Shown: positions 1 to 5,905 of the stretch, one piece after another | Layout of the letters: the number at the start of each line of letters is the position of its first letter | Position numbering within the stretch: position 1 is the first letter of the stretch | Assembly (NCBI GenBank): GCA_937902605.1 | Contig: CALFNC010000355.1 | Span: forward strand, 1-7,621 | Direction: 5' to 3' | Length of the DNA stretch: 7,621 nucleotides | Source: an uncultured Acidobacteriota bacterium | Lineage (GTDB): Bacteria; Acidobacteriota; Thermoanaerobaculia; UBA5066 | Notes under the pieces: generated by a model | Seen by the model: only the letters and a program-made list of their open reading frames with translations | Database searches by the model: none | Told to the model about the DNA's origin: nothing | Program-made: the position numbers and the translations under genes

Positions 1-146
1 AAGGCCGTGTAGAACGCGTCGGAGGCGGCCGAGGCGCCCAGGAACCGGGCGATCGTCGCGTCCCGCAAGACTCCCGCGAGCCGCGAAACTGCCGTCCACG
101 CCGTGATCCCCCAGGCCGAACGGATGATGCGCTGCGATTCGTTCAC
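1..146 (-). CDS. murJ: MurJ/MviN-family lipid II flippase, N-terminal 48 codons only (runs off left edge)
   Basis: MurJ flips lipid II across the inner membrane for peptidoglycan synthesis. Only the first 48 codons are in the window. Reading the minus strand from GTG at 146, residues 20-46 give AVSRLAGVLRDATIARFLG followed by ASAASDAFY. This matches the first transmembrane helix and loop of MurJ/MviN proteins, whose usual form is S-R-x-x-G-x-x-R-D-x-x-I-A-x-x-F-G-A-x-x-x-x-D-A-F. The frame stays open to the edge. There is no recognisable Shine-Dalgarno sequence before the GTG. A -10-like TACAAT lies at 161-156, so the transcript may have almost no leader. The gene is divergent from ssb. Other MOP-superfamily exporters share this fold, but the SRLxGxxRD motif makes MurJ the best reading. 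The exact start is less certain than the family. Confidence 0.82.
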   Translation of the reverse strand, partial: MNESQRIIRSAWGITAWTAVSRLAGVLRDATIARFLGASAASDAFYTA

Positions 147-155
147 GGCGGCGCG

Positions 156-161
156 ATTGTA
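156..161 (-). promoter_or_regulatory. Possible murJ -10 element (TACAAT)
   Basis: On the minus strand TACAAT differs from TATAAT at one base and ends ten bases before the murJ GTG, which predicts a start of transcription only a few bases from the start codon. No good -35 hexamer is visible at 16-18 bp spacing. A single hexamer match in a short gap is weak evidence. Confidence 0.25.
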
Positions 162-163
162 CG

Positions 164-194
164 TTCGGGGCCTTTGATATCCTGCGGCCCCGAA
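164..194. repeat. Perfect 9-bp inverted repeat in the divergent murJ/ssb intergenic region (candidate operator or leader hairpin)
   Basis: TTCGGGGCC at 164-172 is exactly repeated in inverse as GGCCCCGAA at 186-194, with a 13-bp AT-richer spacer at 173-185. The arms are 22 bp apart start to start, about two turns of DNA, as expected for a dimeric regulator. In ssb mRNA the same bases would form a 9-bp stem ending about 13 bases before the Shine-Dalgarno. The right part of the repeat covers the expected -35 region of a possible murJ promoter. It does not resemble the Proteobacterial (CTGT-N8-ACAG) LexA box. The repeat is directly seen; any regulatory role is inferred. Confidence 0.55.
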
Positions 195-219
195 TCAGAA
201 GACGGCGAAGGGAGAGCCC

Positions 220-636
220 ATGTCCGGATCCGTGAACAAGGTCATCCTGATCGGCAACCTCGGAGCCGATCCAGAAATCAAGCAGACACCCAGCGGGATG
301 CAGATCGCGCAGCTCCGCATCGCCACGACCGACGTCTGGACGGACAAGAACACCGGACAGAAGCAGGAACGGACCGAATGGCACCGGGTCGTGGCCTACG
401 ACAAGCTCGCCAGCATCTGCGAGCGGTATCTCTCGAAGGGCCGGCAGGTCTACATCGAGGGGTCGCTGCAGACACGGAGCTGGGAAGACAAGCAGACGGG
501 CCAGAAGCGGTACATGACGGAGATCAAGGCCCGGGAGATGAAGATGCTTGGGGGACGTCCGGAAGGCGCTGGACCCGCCCCGGCCCCCGAAGCCGAGCCG
601 CAGGGCCCGGACGCCGACGACGACGTCCCGTTCTAG
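220..636 (+). CDS. ssb: Single-stranded DNA-binding protein SSB
   Basis: SSB coats single-stranded DNA in replication, recombination and repair and recruits partner proteins through its C-terminal tip. The 138-residue product begins MSGSVNKVILIGNLGADPEIK, the classic OB-fold start. It keeps tryptophans at positions 40, 54 and 88, the same numbering as in E. coli SSB; these stack on DNA bases. The OB fold occupies about residues 1-112. A short Pro/Ala-rich linker follows, and the protein ends DDDVPF, the conserved acidic tip that binds RecO, RecQ, PriA and others. It is shorter than E. coli SSB (178 residues) because of the linker. The ATG has a clear ribosome binding site, AAGGGAGAG at 208-216. 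The TAG stop at 634-636 overlaps the stop of the convergent nagZ remnant through a shared CTAG. Confidence 0.97.
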   Translation: MSGSVNKVILIGNLGADPEIKQTPSGMQIAQLRIATTDVWTDKNTGQKQERTEWHRVVAYDKLASICERYLSKGRQVYIEGSLQTRSWEDKQTGQKRYMTEIKAREMKMLGGRPEGAGPAPAPEAEPQGPDADDDVPF

Positions 637-950
637 ATAACGCGAATTTCCCTTGGCCTCGCGAGCAGTTCGTTGAACGCCGCCACTGCGGCCGCCGCGG
701 ACGCGAAAGGCTGCCCGAGGAGAGGACCGAGCCGGTCCACCGTCCCTCCCTCCTGGTCGACGAAGAGAAGCGGCTCCGGCTTCCCGAGCGACCGGAGTTC
801 GGCCGTGAGCTCGGCCGCCTGGACGGCTGACGAGAGGTTCCTCGAGAGCAGGAGGAACCCGAACGGAAGGTTCCGCGAGTAGGCCGCCCGCTCCAACGCG
901 GTTAGCGAGGGTCCTTCGAGGCCGACGACGAACCGGGAGGACTCGGTCAC
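633..950 (-). CDS. Truncated N-terminal remnant of a NagZ-like family 3 beta-N-acetylhexosaminidase
   Basis: The 105-residue product starts at GTG 950, overlapping the mutS stop (GTGA on the minus strand), so it is translationally coupled to mutS. Residues 7-35 (FVVGLEG, then GFLLLSRN) and FVDQEGG at about 63-69 match the first strands of NagZ, where the usual motifs are D-x-E-G-x-x-L, G-x-I-L-F-x-R-N and V-D-Q-E-G-G-R-V. NagZ removes GlcNAc from muropeptides in cell wall recycling and is normally about 340 residues. Here the sequence stops soon after the third strand. The KHFPGHG acid/base loop and the catalytic aspartate are absent, and the usual Arg after QEGG is Thr. The frame closes at TAG 635-633, inside the CTAG that also ends ssb. 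No continuation exists nearby, since ssb lies on the other strand. Activity is therefore very unlikely. The intact frame and unchanged codon bias suggest a recent truncation or a retained small protein. The family call is good; the functional status is inferred. Confidence 0.7.
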   Translation of the reverse strand: MTESSRFVVGLEGPSLTALERAAYSRNLPFGFLLLSRNLSSAVQAAELTAELRSLGKPEPLLFVDQEGGTVDRLGPLLGQPFASAAAAVAAFNELLARPREIRVI

Positions 951-3580
951 TCCTCCCCTTTCAGACGCGCGCGGAACGACGCGAGGAGGTTCAGGGCGAC
1001 GAGCGGAGTGAGCTGCTCGATTTCGAGCCGGCCGATCGCGTCGAGGACGATCTCTCCTTGCCCGTGGAAGAGGTCGAGCTGCATCTCGCCCCGCTCTTCC
1101 TTCTTCCCCGGGTGCTCGGCCAGCCGCGGTCGCCCGCCCATGTCGAGCTGCTGCCGCTCGAGGTTCTGGAGGACCTCGCGGGCGCGGGCGAGGACCCTTT
1201 CGGGGATCCCGGCGAGCCGGGCGACCTGGACACCGTAGGAGCGGTCGGCAGTCCCGTCGACGACTTTCCGGAGGAAGACCACCTCTCCGTTCCACTCCTT
1301 CACCGACATGGTCCGGTTCCGGATGCCGTCCTTCACCAGGGCCAGCTCCGTCAGCTCGTGGTAGTGGGTCGCGAAGAGGATCCGCGCGGGGCCGAAACCG
1401 TCGCCGCGATCCCCGTCGTGAAGAGCCTCGGCGATCGCCCAGGCGAGCGAGAGGCCGTCGAACGTGGAGGTTCCGCGCCCCACCTCGTCCAGGACGACGA
1501 GACTCCTCCGGGTCGACTGGCGAAGGATGTGAGCCGTCTCCGACATCTCGACGAAGAAGGTCGACTCGCCGCGCGAGAGCGAGTCGGATGCCCCGACCCG
1601 CGTGAAGATCCGGTCACAAAGGCCGATCGTGGCCGACGCGGCCGGCACGAATGACCCTGCGTGCGCCAGCAGGACCGCCAGGGCGTTCTGCCTCAGGAAC
1701 GTCGACTTCCCGCCCATGTTCGGGCCGGTGAGGATCATCAGCCGGGACGACGGGCCGAGCGAGGTGTCGTTTGGGATGAACGGCTCCCGCGCCCTCATCG
1801 CCTCCACGACCGGGTGGCGTCCGTCGACGATCTCGAGGACCGGTTCTTCGGAGATGGCGGGCCGCACCCACTTTCCCGACCGGGCTACCCTCGCGAACGA
1901 CGTCAGGGCGTCGAGGAGTCCGACCTGGGCGGCGGCGGCCAGAAGCTCAGGCGCCGCCGTGACCACTTCCGCGACGACGGCTTGGAAGAGAACCGACTCC
2001 CGCTCCGCGATCCGGGCGTCAGCCGATCGGACCTTCTCGTCCACTTCGACGAGAGCCCCCGTCGAGTACCGCTCGACGTTCGAGAGCGTCTGCCGTTTCA
2101 GCGCTCCCTCGGGGATCTTGGGCCGCGCCGACGCCGGCACCTCGAACACGTGTCCGAAGACCTGGTTGAACTTCACGCGCAGCGTGGGGATCCCGCGCGC
2201 CGCGCGCTCCTCGGCCTCGAGCGACGCCAGTATCCCCGCCGAGTCCCGCCGCAGCCTCCTCCACTCGTCCAGCTCGGGGTCCACGCCGTCGCGAAACACC
2301 CCGCCGTCCCGAGAAGAGAGCGGCGGGTCGTCCACGATCTGCTTGGCGACCAGGACCGCCAGGGCGACCGGGAAAGCCTCGGGAGAGGCGATGCCGCCCG
2401 TCCGGAGGACAGCGCTGCGCGCCTGGCCGAGAAGAGGGGCCAGCGCCGCCGCCCGGAGAACGCCGGCCGCGAGCGCTGCGAGGTCCCGGGGCGTTCCTCC
2501 CCCGACGGAGAGGCGCGACACGAGCCGCGGAACGTCGGGAACGCCCGAGAGCCCCTGGGCAAGGCGCTCGAGCCGGGCACCGTCCCCCGCGAGCTCCTCC
2601 ACCGCGTCGAAGCGATCCTCGATCTCGGAGCGCCGGCCCAGCGGCCGCTGGAGCATCCCTCTCAGCGCCCTCGCGCCGAACGCCGTCCCCGTCCGGTCGA
2701 CGACGTCGAGGAGGGTCCCGCTCCGGGTGCCGTCGCGCTGCGACCGGAAGAGCTCGAGGTGGCCGGCCGTTACGCCGTCGACGACCAATCCTTCGTTCTC
2801 CGCCTCGACGCGTAGCGAGGAGACGTGGGAGCAGCCCGAGCGCTGCGTCTCTTTCGCATAGTGAAGGAGAGCCGCCGCCGCGTCGACCGCGGGCCCCAAG
2901 CCGTTCAGGCCGAACGGTGCGAGCGTCGTGGTGTGGAAGTGGTGCAGGAGGAGCTCCTCCGCCGGCCTTCCTCTCGGGACGTCAGCCGGGGCGAGGCTCA
3001 GGACGGGCGGCTCCGCCGGCAGCTCTGCCACCCACCTTCTCGAGTCGGCCTCGTCCGAGGAACCGATGAGCAGCTCGCGCGGCGTCCGCCGAGCGAGGTA
3101 GTCCCTGGCGGCCGCGGCTGGTAGAGGGACGACCGAGAAATCCCCGGTCGACAGCTCGAGGAATGCGAAGGCCGCCTCGTCCCCGTCCCGGACGAAGGCC
3201 GCCAGCTCGTTGGCCTTGCGGGCGTCGAGGCGGTCCGGGTCCACCAGGGTTCCCGGCGTGATGACGCGGACGATTTTCCGGGCCACGAGCAGCTTCCCCT
3301 TGGCCGGGGCCTCGGTCTGCTCGCTGATGGCCACCTTCTTCCCTGCCGTGATCAGCCGGGCCACGTACGCGTCGAGGGCGTGGTGCGGGACCCCGCACAT
3401 CGGAGCCTCGATATCGCTGTCCTTGTGCCGGGCGGTCAGGACGAGACCGAGGAGGGGGGCGGCGACCACCGCGTCCTCGAAGAACATCTCGTAGAAATCC
3501 CCCAAGCGATAAAGAAGGATGGCGTCCGGGACCTCCTTCTTCAGGAGCCAGTACTGTTCCAGCATCGGGGTGGATCGCAT
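947..3580 (-). CDS. mutS: DNA mismatch repair protein MutS
   Basis: MutS recognises base mismatches and small loops and starts methyl-independent or MutL-dependent repair. The 877-residue product is full length (E. coli 853). The mismatch-reading Phe-x-Glu is present as F29-Y-E31 in GDFYEMFFEDA. PMCGVPHHA and the ARKIVRVITPGT region complete domain I. The connector and lever/clamp domains fill the middle. The ATPase carries Walker A GPNMGGKST at 619-627 and Walker B plus signature LDEVGRGTSTFDG at 697-709. Near the C terminus, MQLDLF (QLDLF at 834-838) is a good beta-clamp-binding motif. The start is constrained: an in-frame TAG lies 18 bases upstream of ATG 3580, and residues R-S-T-P-M match the usual family start. 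There is no Shine-Dalgarno, which suggests a very short leader. The gene diverges from tsaB and is followed by the overlapping nagZ remnant. Confidence 0.98.
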   Translation of the reverse strand: MRSTPMLEQYWLLKKEVPDAILLYRLGDFYEMFFEDAVVAAPLLGLVLTARHKDSDIEAPMCGVPHHALDAYVARLITAGKKVAISEQTEAPAKGKLLVARKIVRVITPGTLVDPDRLDARKANELAAFVRDGDEAAFAFLELSTGDFSVVPLPAAAARDYLARRTPRELLIGSSDEADSRRWVAELPAEPPVLSLAPADVPRGRPAEELLLHHFHTTTLAPFGLNGLGPAVDAAAALLHYAKETQRSGCSHVSSLRVEAENEGLVVDGVTAGHLELFRSQRDGTRSGTLLDVVDRTGTAFGARALRGMLQRPLGRRSEIEDRFDAVEELAGDGARLERLAQGLSGVPDVPRLVSRLSVGGGTPRDLAALAAGVLRAAALAPLLGQARSAVLRTGGIASPEAFPVALAVLVAKQIVDDPPLSSRDGGVFRDGVDPELDEWRRLRRDSAGILASLEAEERAARGIPTLRVKFNQVFGHVFEVPASARPKIPEGALKRQTLSNVERYSTGALVEVDEKVRSADARIAERESVLFQAVVAEVVTAAPELLAAAAQVGLLDALTSFARVARSGKWVRPAISEEPVLEIVDGRHPVVEAMRAREPFIPNDTSLGPSSRLMILTGPNMGGKSTFLRQNALAVLLAHAGSFVPAASATIGLCDRIFTRVGASDSLSRGESTFFVEMSETAHILRQSTRRSLVVLDEVGRGTSTFDGLSLAWAIAEALHDGDRGDGFGPARILFATHYHELTELALVKDGIRNRTMSVKEWNGEVVFLRKVVDGTADRSYGVQVARLAGIPERVLARAREVLQNLERQQLDMGGRPRLAEHPGKKEERGEMQLDLFHGQGEIVLDAIGRLEIEQLTPLVALNLLASFRARLKGEE

Positions 3581-3592
3581 CGAAGGGCGGGA

Positions 3593-3602
3593 ATGCTAGC
3601 AT
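3593..3602. promoter_or_regulatory. Perfect palindrome ATGCTAGCAT, candidate symmetric extended -10 for mutS and tsaB
   Basis: The 38-bp gap between the mutS and tsaB start codons holds a perfect 10-bp palindrome. Each strand reads TGCTAGCAT, that is TG-N followed by TAGCAT, which matches the extended -10 TG-N-TATAAT at the TG and at four of six hexamer bases, including the key A2 and T6. Predicted transcription starts fall about 6-10 bases before each start codon. Neither gene has a visible Shine-Dalgarno, which fits short-leader mRNAs. No convincing -35 hexamers are visible. Symmetric -10 elements are a known cause of divergent transcription; its use here is inference. Confidence 0.4.
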
Positions 3603-3618
3603 CGGTTCCAGATATCGC

Positions 3619-4245
3619 ATGCTCGTGCTCGCGGTCGAAACCGCCTCCCCGGCACCCGCGGCAACCCTCCTTCTGATCGCAGAGGGTCCTTCGTCCGAGA
3701 AGGTCGAGTCGGTGCCCCTCGGGGAGCGGGCGTCGGAACTCCTGCCGCGGCGCGTGCGGGAGCTCCTCGAGCTCGGGGGTGCGGAGCTCCGCTCCCTCGA
3801 CCGGGTCGTGGTGGCGACGGGTCCCGGCTCCTTCACAGGTCTTCGCGCTGGCGTCGCCTTCTGCCGTGGGCTCGCGAGAGCCCTGGGCAAGCCGGTCTAT
3901 GGCTTCGGCACGTTCGAGGCCGCCGCATCCGCCGTCCCGGAACCCCTGGACGCCGATTTCCTCTTGAACGCCGGGCGCGGCGAGGTTTTCCGAGCGGTCC
4001 GCAGGGCCGGCCTCCTCGGCGCTCCGGCCCTCGTAGGGAGGGCCGAGGCGTTGGCGTCGGCCGCGGGCTGCGGCGTTGCCGTCGTCGACCTCGACGCCTC
4101 TTCCCTTCCGCTGGCTCCGGCCCTCGCACGTCTCGCCGCCTCGGCGCCGCTGGAAAGCGCGGGCCTTTTCAGCTCTCCCCTCGCGTACGGACGGAAGAGC
4201 GCGGCCGAGGAGCGGTTCGGTCCTCCCGGGGAGGCGATCCCATGA
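3619..4245 (+). CDS. tsaB: tRNA threonylcarbamoyladenosine biosynthesis protein TsaB
   Basis: TsaB (YeaZ) is the non-catalytic partner of TsaD in the TsaB-TsaD-TsaE complex that makes t6A at position 37 of ANN-decoding tRNAs in the cytoplasm. The 208-residue product starts MLVLAVETASPAPAATLLL, the first strands of the ASKHA fold, and carries the family hallmark GPGSFTGLRAG at 68-78. LLNAGRGEVFRA at about 115-126 matches the usual D-A-R-x-x-E-V-Y segment with Asn in place of Asp. The C terminus is slightly shorter than in E. coli (231). The start fits the family start and lies 38 bp from divergent mutS. No ribosome binding site is evident. The TGA overlaps the rimI ATG (ATGA at 4242-4245), indicating coupled translation. 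tsaB next to rimI is a common bacterial arrangement. tsaD and tsaE are not in the window. Confidence 0.95.
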   Translation: MLVLAVETASPAPAATLLLIAEGPSSEKVESVPLGERASELLPRRVRELLELGGAELRSLDRVVVATGPGSFTGLRAGVAFCRGLARALGKPVYGFGTFEAAASAVPEPLDADFLLNAGRGEVFRAVRRAGLLGAPALVGRAEALASAAGCGVAVVDLDASSLPLAPALARLAASAPLESAGLFSSPLAYGRKSAAEERFGPPGEAIP

Positions 4246-4751
4246 ACGCTTCGCTCTCCAGCCTTTCAGACCTCTCGGGCCTGTCGGGCCTGTCGGGCCT
4301 ATCGCTCAGGGAGGCAGTCCCGTCCGACGTCGACGACGTGACTGCCCTGGAGAACAGGGCCTTTCCGGTTCCCTGGAAGAGAGCCTACTTCGCCGCCGAG
4401 GTCGGCGAGCCGTTCCGATTCAACCGGGTGGTCCGGGATCCCGGAGGGAGCCTCGCCGGCTACCTGTTCTGCGCGTTCGCCGCGGGCGAGATCCACGTCC
4501 ACAAGATCGCCGTCTCCGAGACTTGGCGCCGAAAGGGGGTGGCCCGGCTCCTTATGGACGACCTCTTCTCGTTCGCCGAGCGGACCGCGAGCGACGTGAT
4601 CTACCTCGAGGTCAGGCCCTCCAACACCCCCGCCCGGGAGTTCTACCGGACCCTTGGATTCAGCGAGAGCGGGAGGCGTCGGCGGTATTACGTGGACGGG
4701 GAGGACGCGCTCGTCCTCTCGGTCCCGGTTCCACCCCCCCATCCGGCTTGA
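4242..4751 (+). CDS. rimI: Ribosomal-protein-alanine N-acetyltransferase RimI (GNAT family)
   Basis: RimI transfers acetyl from acetyl-CoA to protein N termini, classically ribosomal protein S18. The GNAT fold runs from about residue 21 (SLREAVPSDVDDVTALE) to the end. IHVHKIAVSETWRRKGVARLL at 84-104 holds the acetyl-CoA pyrophosphate-binding R-x-x-G-x-A motif. YLEVRPSNTPAREFYRTLGF at 121-140 carries E123 and Y135, which align with the catalytic E103 and Y115 of enterobacterial RimI. RRRYY at 146-150 and EDALVLS at 154-160 are also family-typical. The 169-residue length exceeds the usual 150 because of a roughly 20-residue N-terminal extension rich in Leu-Ser-Gly, encoded by a 9-bp tandem repeat. 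The ATG overlaps the tsaB stop and has a strong ribosome binding site, GGGGAGG at 4228-4234, so this start is credible. The protein ends in a Pro-rich tail (PVPPPHPA). Confidence 0.93.
   Translation: MNASLSSLSDLSGLSGLSGLSLREAVPSDVDDVTALENRAFPVPWKRAYFAAEVGEPFRFNRVVRDPGGSLAGYLFCAFAAGEIHVHKIAVSETWRRKGVARLLMDDLFSFAERTASDVIYLEVRPSNTPAREFYRTLGFSESGRRRRYYVDGEDALVLSVPVPPPHPA
4271..4306 (+). repeat. 9-bp tandem repeat inside the rimI 5' end
   Basis: Four consecutive 9-bp units read cctctcggg, cctgtcggg, cctgtcggg, cctatcgct (4271-4279, 4280-4288, 4289-4297, 4298-4306). The middle two are identical and the outer ones have diverged. Because the unit is three codons, copy changes would keep rimI in frame and only lengthen or shorten a Leu-Ser-Gly tract at residues 11-21, before the acetyltransferase fold. 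Confidence 0.8.
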
Positions 4752-4783
4752 CGGCCTCCGATCAAAAAGAGGAGACTCGGCCA

Positions 4784-4828
4784 GTGCCGAAAAATCCAAC
4801 AATCAGGAGGTGTCCATGCCGACCCTGA
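4784..4828 (+). other. Possible 14-codon leader ORF before the DUF465 gene
   Basis: GTG at 4784 follows a good ribosome binding site (AGAGGAG at 4768-4774, nine bases spacing) and encodes VPKNPTIRRCPCRP. It stops at 4828, 13 bases past the start of the next gene and in a different frame. A short hairpin, TCGGC/GCCGA at 4777-4790, would enclose this GTG. It may be a chance product of a purine-rich gap; no conservation can be judged from the window. Confidence 0.2.
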
Positions 4829-5055
4829 CCGAGGAGCTTAAGCGCGAGCTCTCCGCTTCCAACGAGGAATTCCAGAAACTCCTCCGCCATCATCACGAGC
4901 ATGAGAGGCGTCTGGCTGAGCTCGCGTCGAAATCGTTTCTCTCTTCCGACGAGGAGATCGAAGAGAAGAAGCTGAAGAAGGAAAAGCTCCATCTCAAGGA
5001 CCGAATGGAGGAGATCGCGCGGGAATACAAGGCTCGCGTCGGCAGCCCCCGCTGA
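4816..5055 (+). CDS. DUF465 (YdcH-like) small helical protein
   Basis: The 79-residue product is very rich in charged residues and predicted to be an alpha-helical hairpin or coiled coil. FQKLLRHHHEHERRLAEL at 19-36, then SDEEIEEKKLKKEKLHLKDRM at 44-64, follow the DUF465 pattern: a helix with paired His/Glu, a short turn, then an acidic-basic stretch ending K-K-E-K-x-x-L-K-D. The function of this family is not established. ATG 4816 is preceded by the best ribosome binding site in the window, AGGAGGT at 4805-4811, so expression may be high. This favours the short start over any longer open frame upstream, which would run through the rimI 3' end. The gene is 64 bases after rimI and 78 before pssA on the same strand, so co-transcription is plausible. 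Confidence 0.85.
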   Translation: MPTLTEELKRELSASNEEFQKLLRHHHEHERRLAELASKSFLSSDEEIEEKKLKKEKLHLKDRMEEIAREYKARVGSPR

Positions 5056-5133
5056 CCGGTCCAGGAGACTGATCGGGTCCTCCCTTCCCATGAGAAATAT
5101 GGCCAGACGCCGGGCTTCGGAGAGGCCCCACGA

Positions 5134-5904
5134 GTGATCGATCGCAGGGCTGACGAAGCCACGCGCGGCGTTCGCCGGGGCGTGTACGTTCTGCCGGCCC
5201 TCTTCACTCTCGGCAATATCCTCTGCGGCTACCTCTCCATCGACGCGGCCCACCAGCACCGCTTCTACACCGCCGCCTCTCTCCTCTTCCTGGCGGGAAT
5301 CCTGGACGGACTGGACGGACGGGTCGCACGGCTGACCGGATCGACGTCAGCCTTCGGCGAGCAGCTCGACTCGCTGGCGGACGTCATCTCGTTCGGCGTC
5401 GCGCCCGCGTTCCTCGCCTACCAGTGGGGACTGGGCGGCTTCGAGCGGCTCGGCCTGGCGGTCTCGTTCCTCTTCGTGGTCTGCGGGGCGTGCCGGCTGG
5501 CCCGCTTCAACGTCCAGATCCACGTCGTCGACAAACGGTACTTCGTCGGACTGCCTATCCCGGCGGGTGCGGCCGCGGTCGCAGGAGTCGTGTGGATCCA
5601 CCCGGCACCGCTTCCGTCCGCCGGATGGAGCGTCGCCTATCTCGTCTTCACCGTCGTGGTGGCGTACCTGATGATCTCGACGCTCCGGTACAGGTCGTTC
5701 AAGGACCTGGACATCAAGTCGAAGAAGTCCGTCGTCCTCGTACCCGTGTTCGGGATCATCCTCGCCGCGTTGGCCTGGAAGCCCGAGATCAGCTTCACCT
5801 TCCTGGCACTGCTCTTCGCCGGCTCGGCCCCCGTGACGAAGCTCCTCTCACTCATGGGTCTCTTCCGCCCGAAGAAGACGGAGGCCCCGGCGGCGGTGAA
5901 GTAG
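5134..5904 (+). CDS. pssA: CDP-diacylglycerol-serine O-phosphatidyltransferase PssA
   Basis: PssA condenses CDP-diacylglycerol with serine to phosphatidylserine, the precursor of phosphatidylethanolamine, in the inner membrane. The 256-residue product has the complete CDP-alcohol phosphotransferase motif: D58-x2-D61-G-x2-A-R, eight residues, then G75-x3-D79-x3-D83 (DGLDGRVAR, then GEQLDSLAD). Several hydrophobic segments follow (about 18-36, 44-57, 89-101, 107-118, 141-155, 165-183, 202-216, 221-242). PALFTLGNILCGYLSI at 21-36 and RLARFNVQ at about 122-129 are typical of the membrane-bound, B. subtilis-like subclass (type II) rather than of the E. coli phospholipase-D-like enzyme. The GTG start at 5134 has GGAGAGG at 5119-5125. 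No psd decarboxylase gene is adjacent in the window. The gene converges on an unknown small gene with one base between their stops. Confidence 0.94.
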   Translation: MIDRRADEATRGVRRGVYVLPALFTLGNILCGYLSIDAAHQHRFYTAASLLFLAGILDGLDGRVARLTGSTSAFGEQLDSLADVISFGVAPAFLAYQWGLGGFERLGLAVSFLFVVCGACRLARFNVQIHVVDKRYFVGLPIPAGAAAVAGVVWIHPAPLPSAGWSVAYLVFTVVVAYLMISTLRYRSFKDLDIKSKKSVVLVPVFGIILAALAWKPEISFTFLALLFAGSAPVTKLLSLMGLFRPKKTEAPAAVK

Positions 5905-5905
5905 A

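Noticed and set aside
641..663. CGCGA/TCGCG hairpin after ssb as a terminator
   Set aside because: Only five base pairs with a 13-base loop and no T-run, and it lies in the coding part of the nagZ remnant.
174..830. Plus-strand 218-codon frame across ssb and beyond
   Set aside because: It is an out-of-frame shadow of ssb, with Arg/Gly-rich composition and no ribosome binding site. ssb itself is unambiguous.
951..1295. Longer start for the nagZ remnant inside mutS
   Set aside because: The upstream part is an Arg/Pro-rich shadow of mutS. NagZ similarity begins only after GTG 950, which overlaps the mutS stop in a normal coupling arrangement.
1602..2861. Long plus-strand open frame (419 codons), plus a second at 1661-2815
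   Set aside because: Antisense to mutS. The products are rich in Arg, Ser and Pro with no family motif, as expected from the opposite strand of a GC-rich gene, and mutS has all its diagnostic motifs across this region.
2982..3890. Minus-strand 302-codon open frame spanning the mutS 5' end and tsaB
   Set aside because: It runs in a shifted frame through mutS and antisense through tsaB. The composition is low-complexity Arg/Pro/Gly, and it ignores the clear divergent start sites.
4654..4815. Upstream extension of the DUF465 gene into rimI
   Set aside because: It would overlap the rimI 3' end and add low-complexity sequence. The strong AGGAGGT directly before ATG 4816 and the family length of about 70-80 residues support the short form.
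5305..5322. Short ctggacgga repeat in pssA
   Set aside because: It simply encodes the LDGLDG part of the conserved catalytic motif, so protein constraint explains it.
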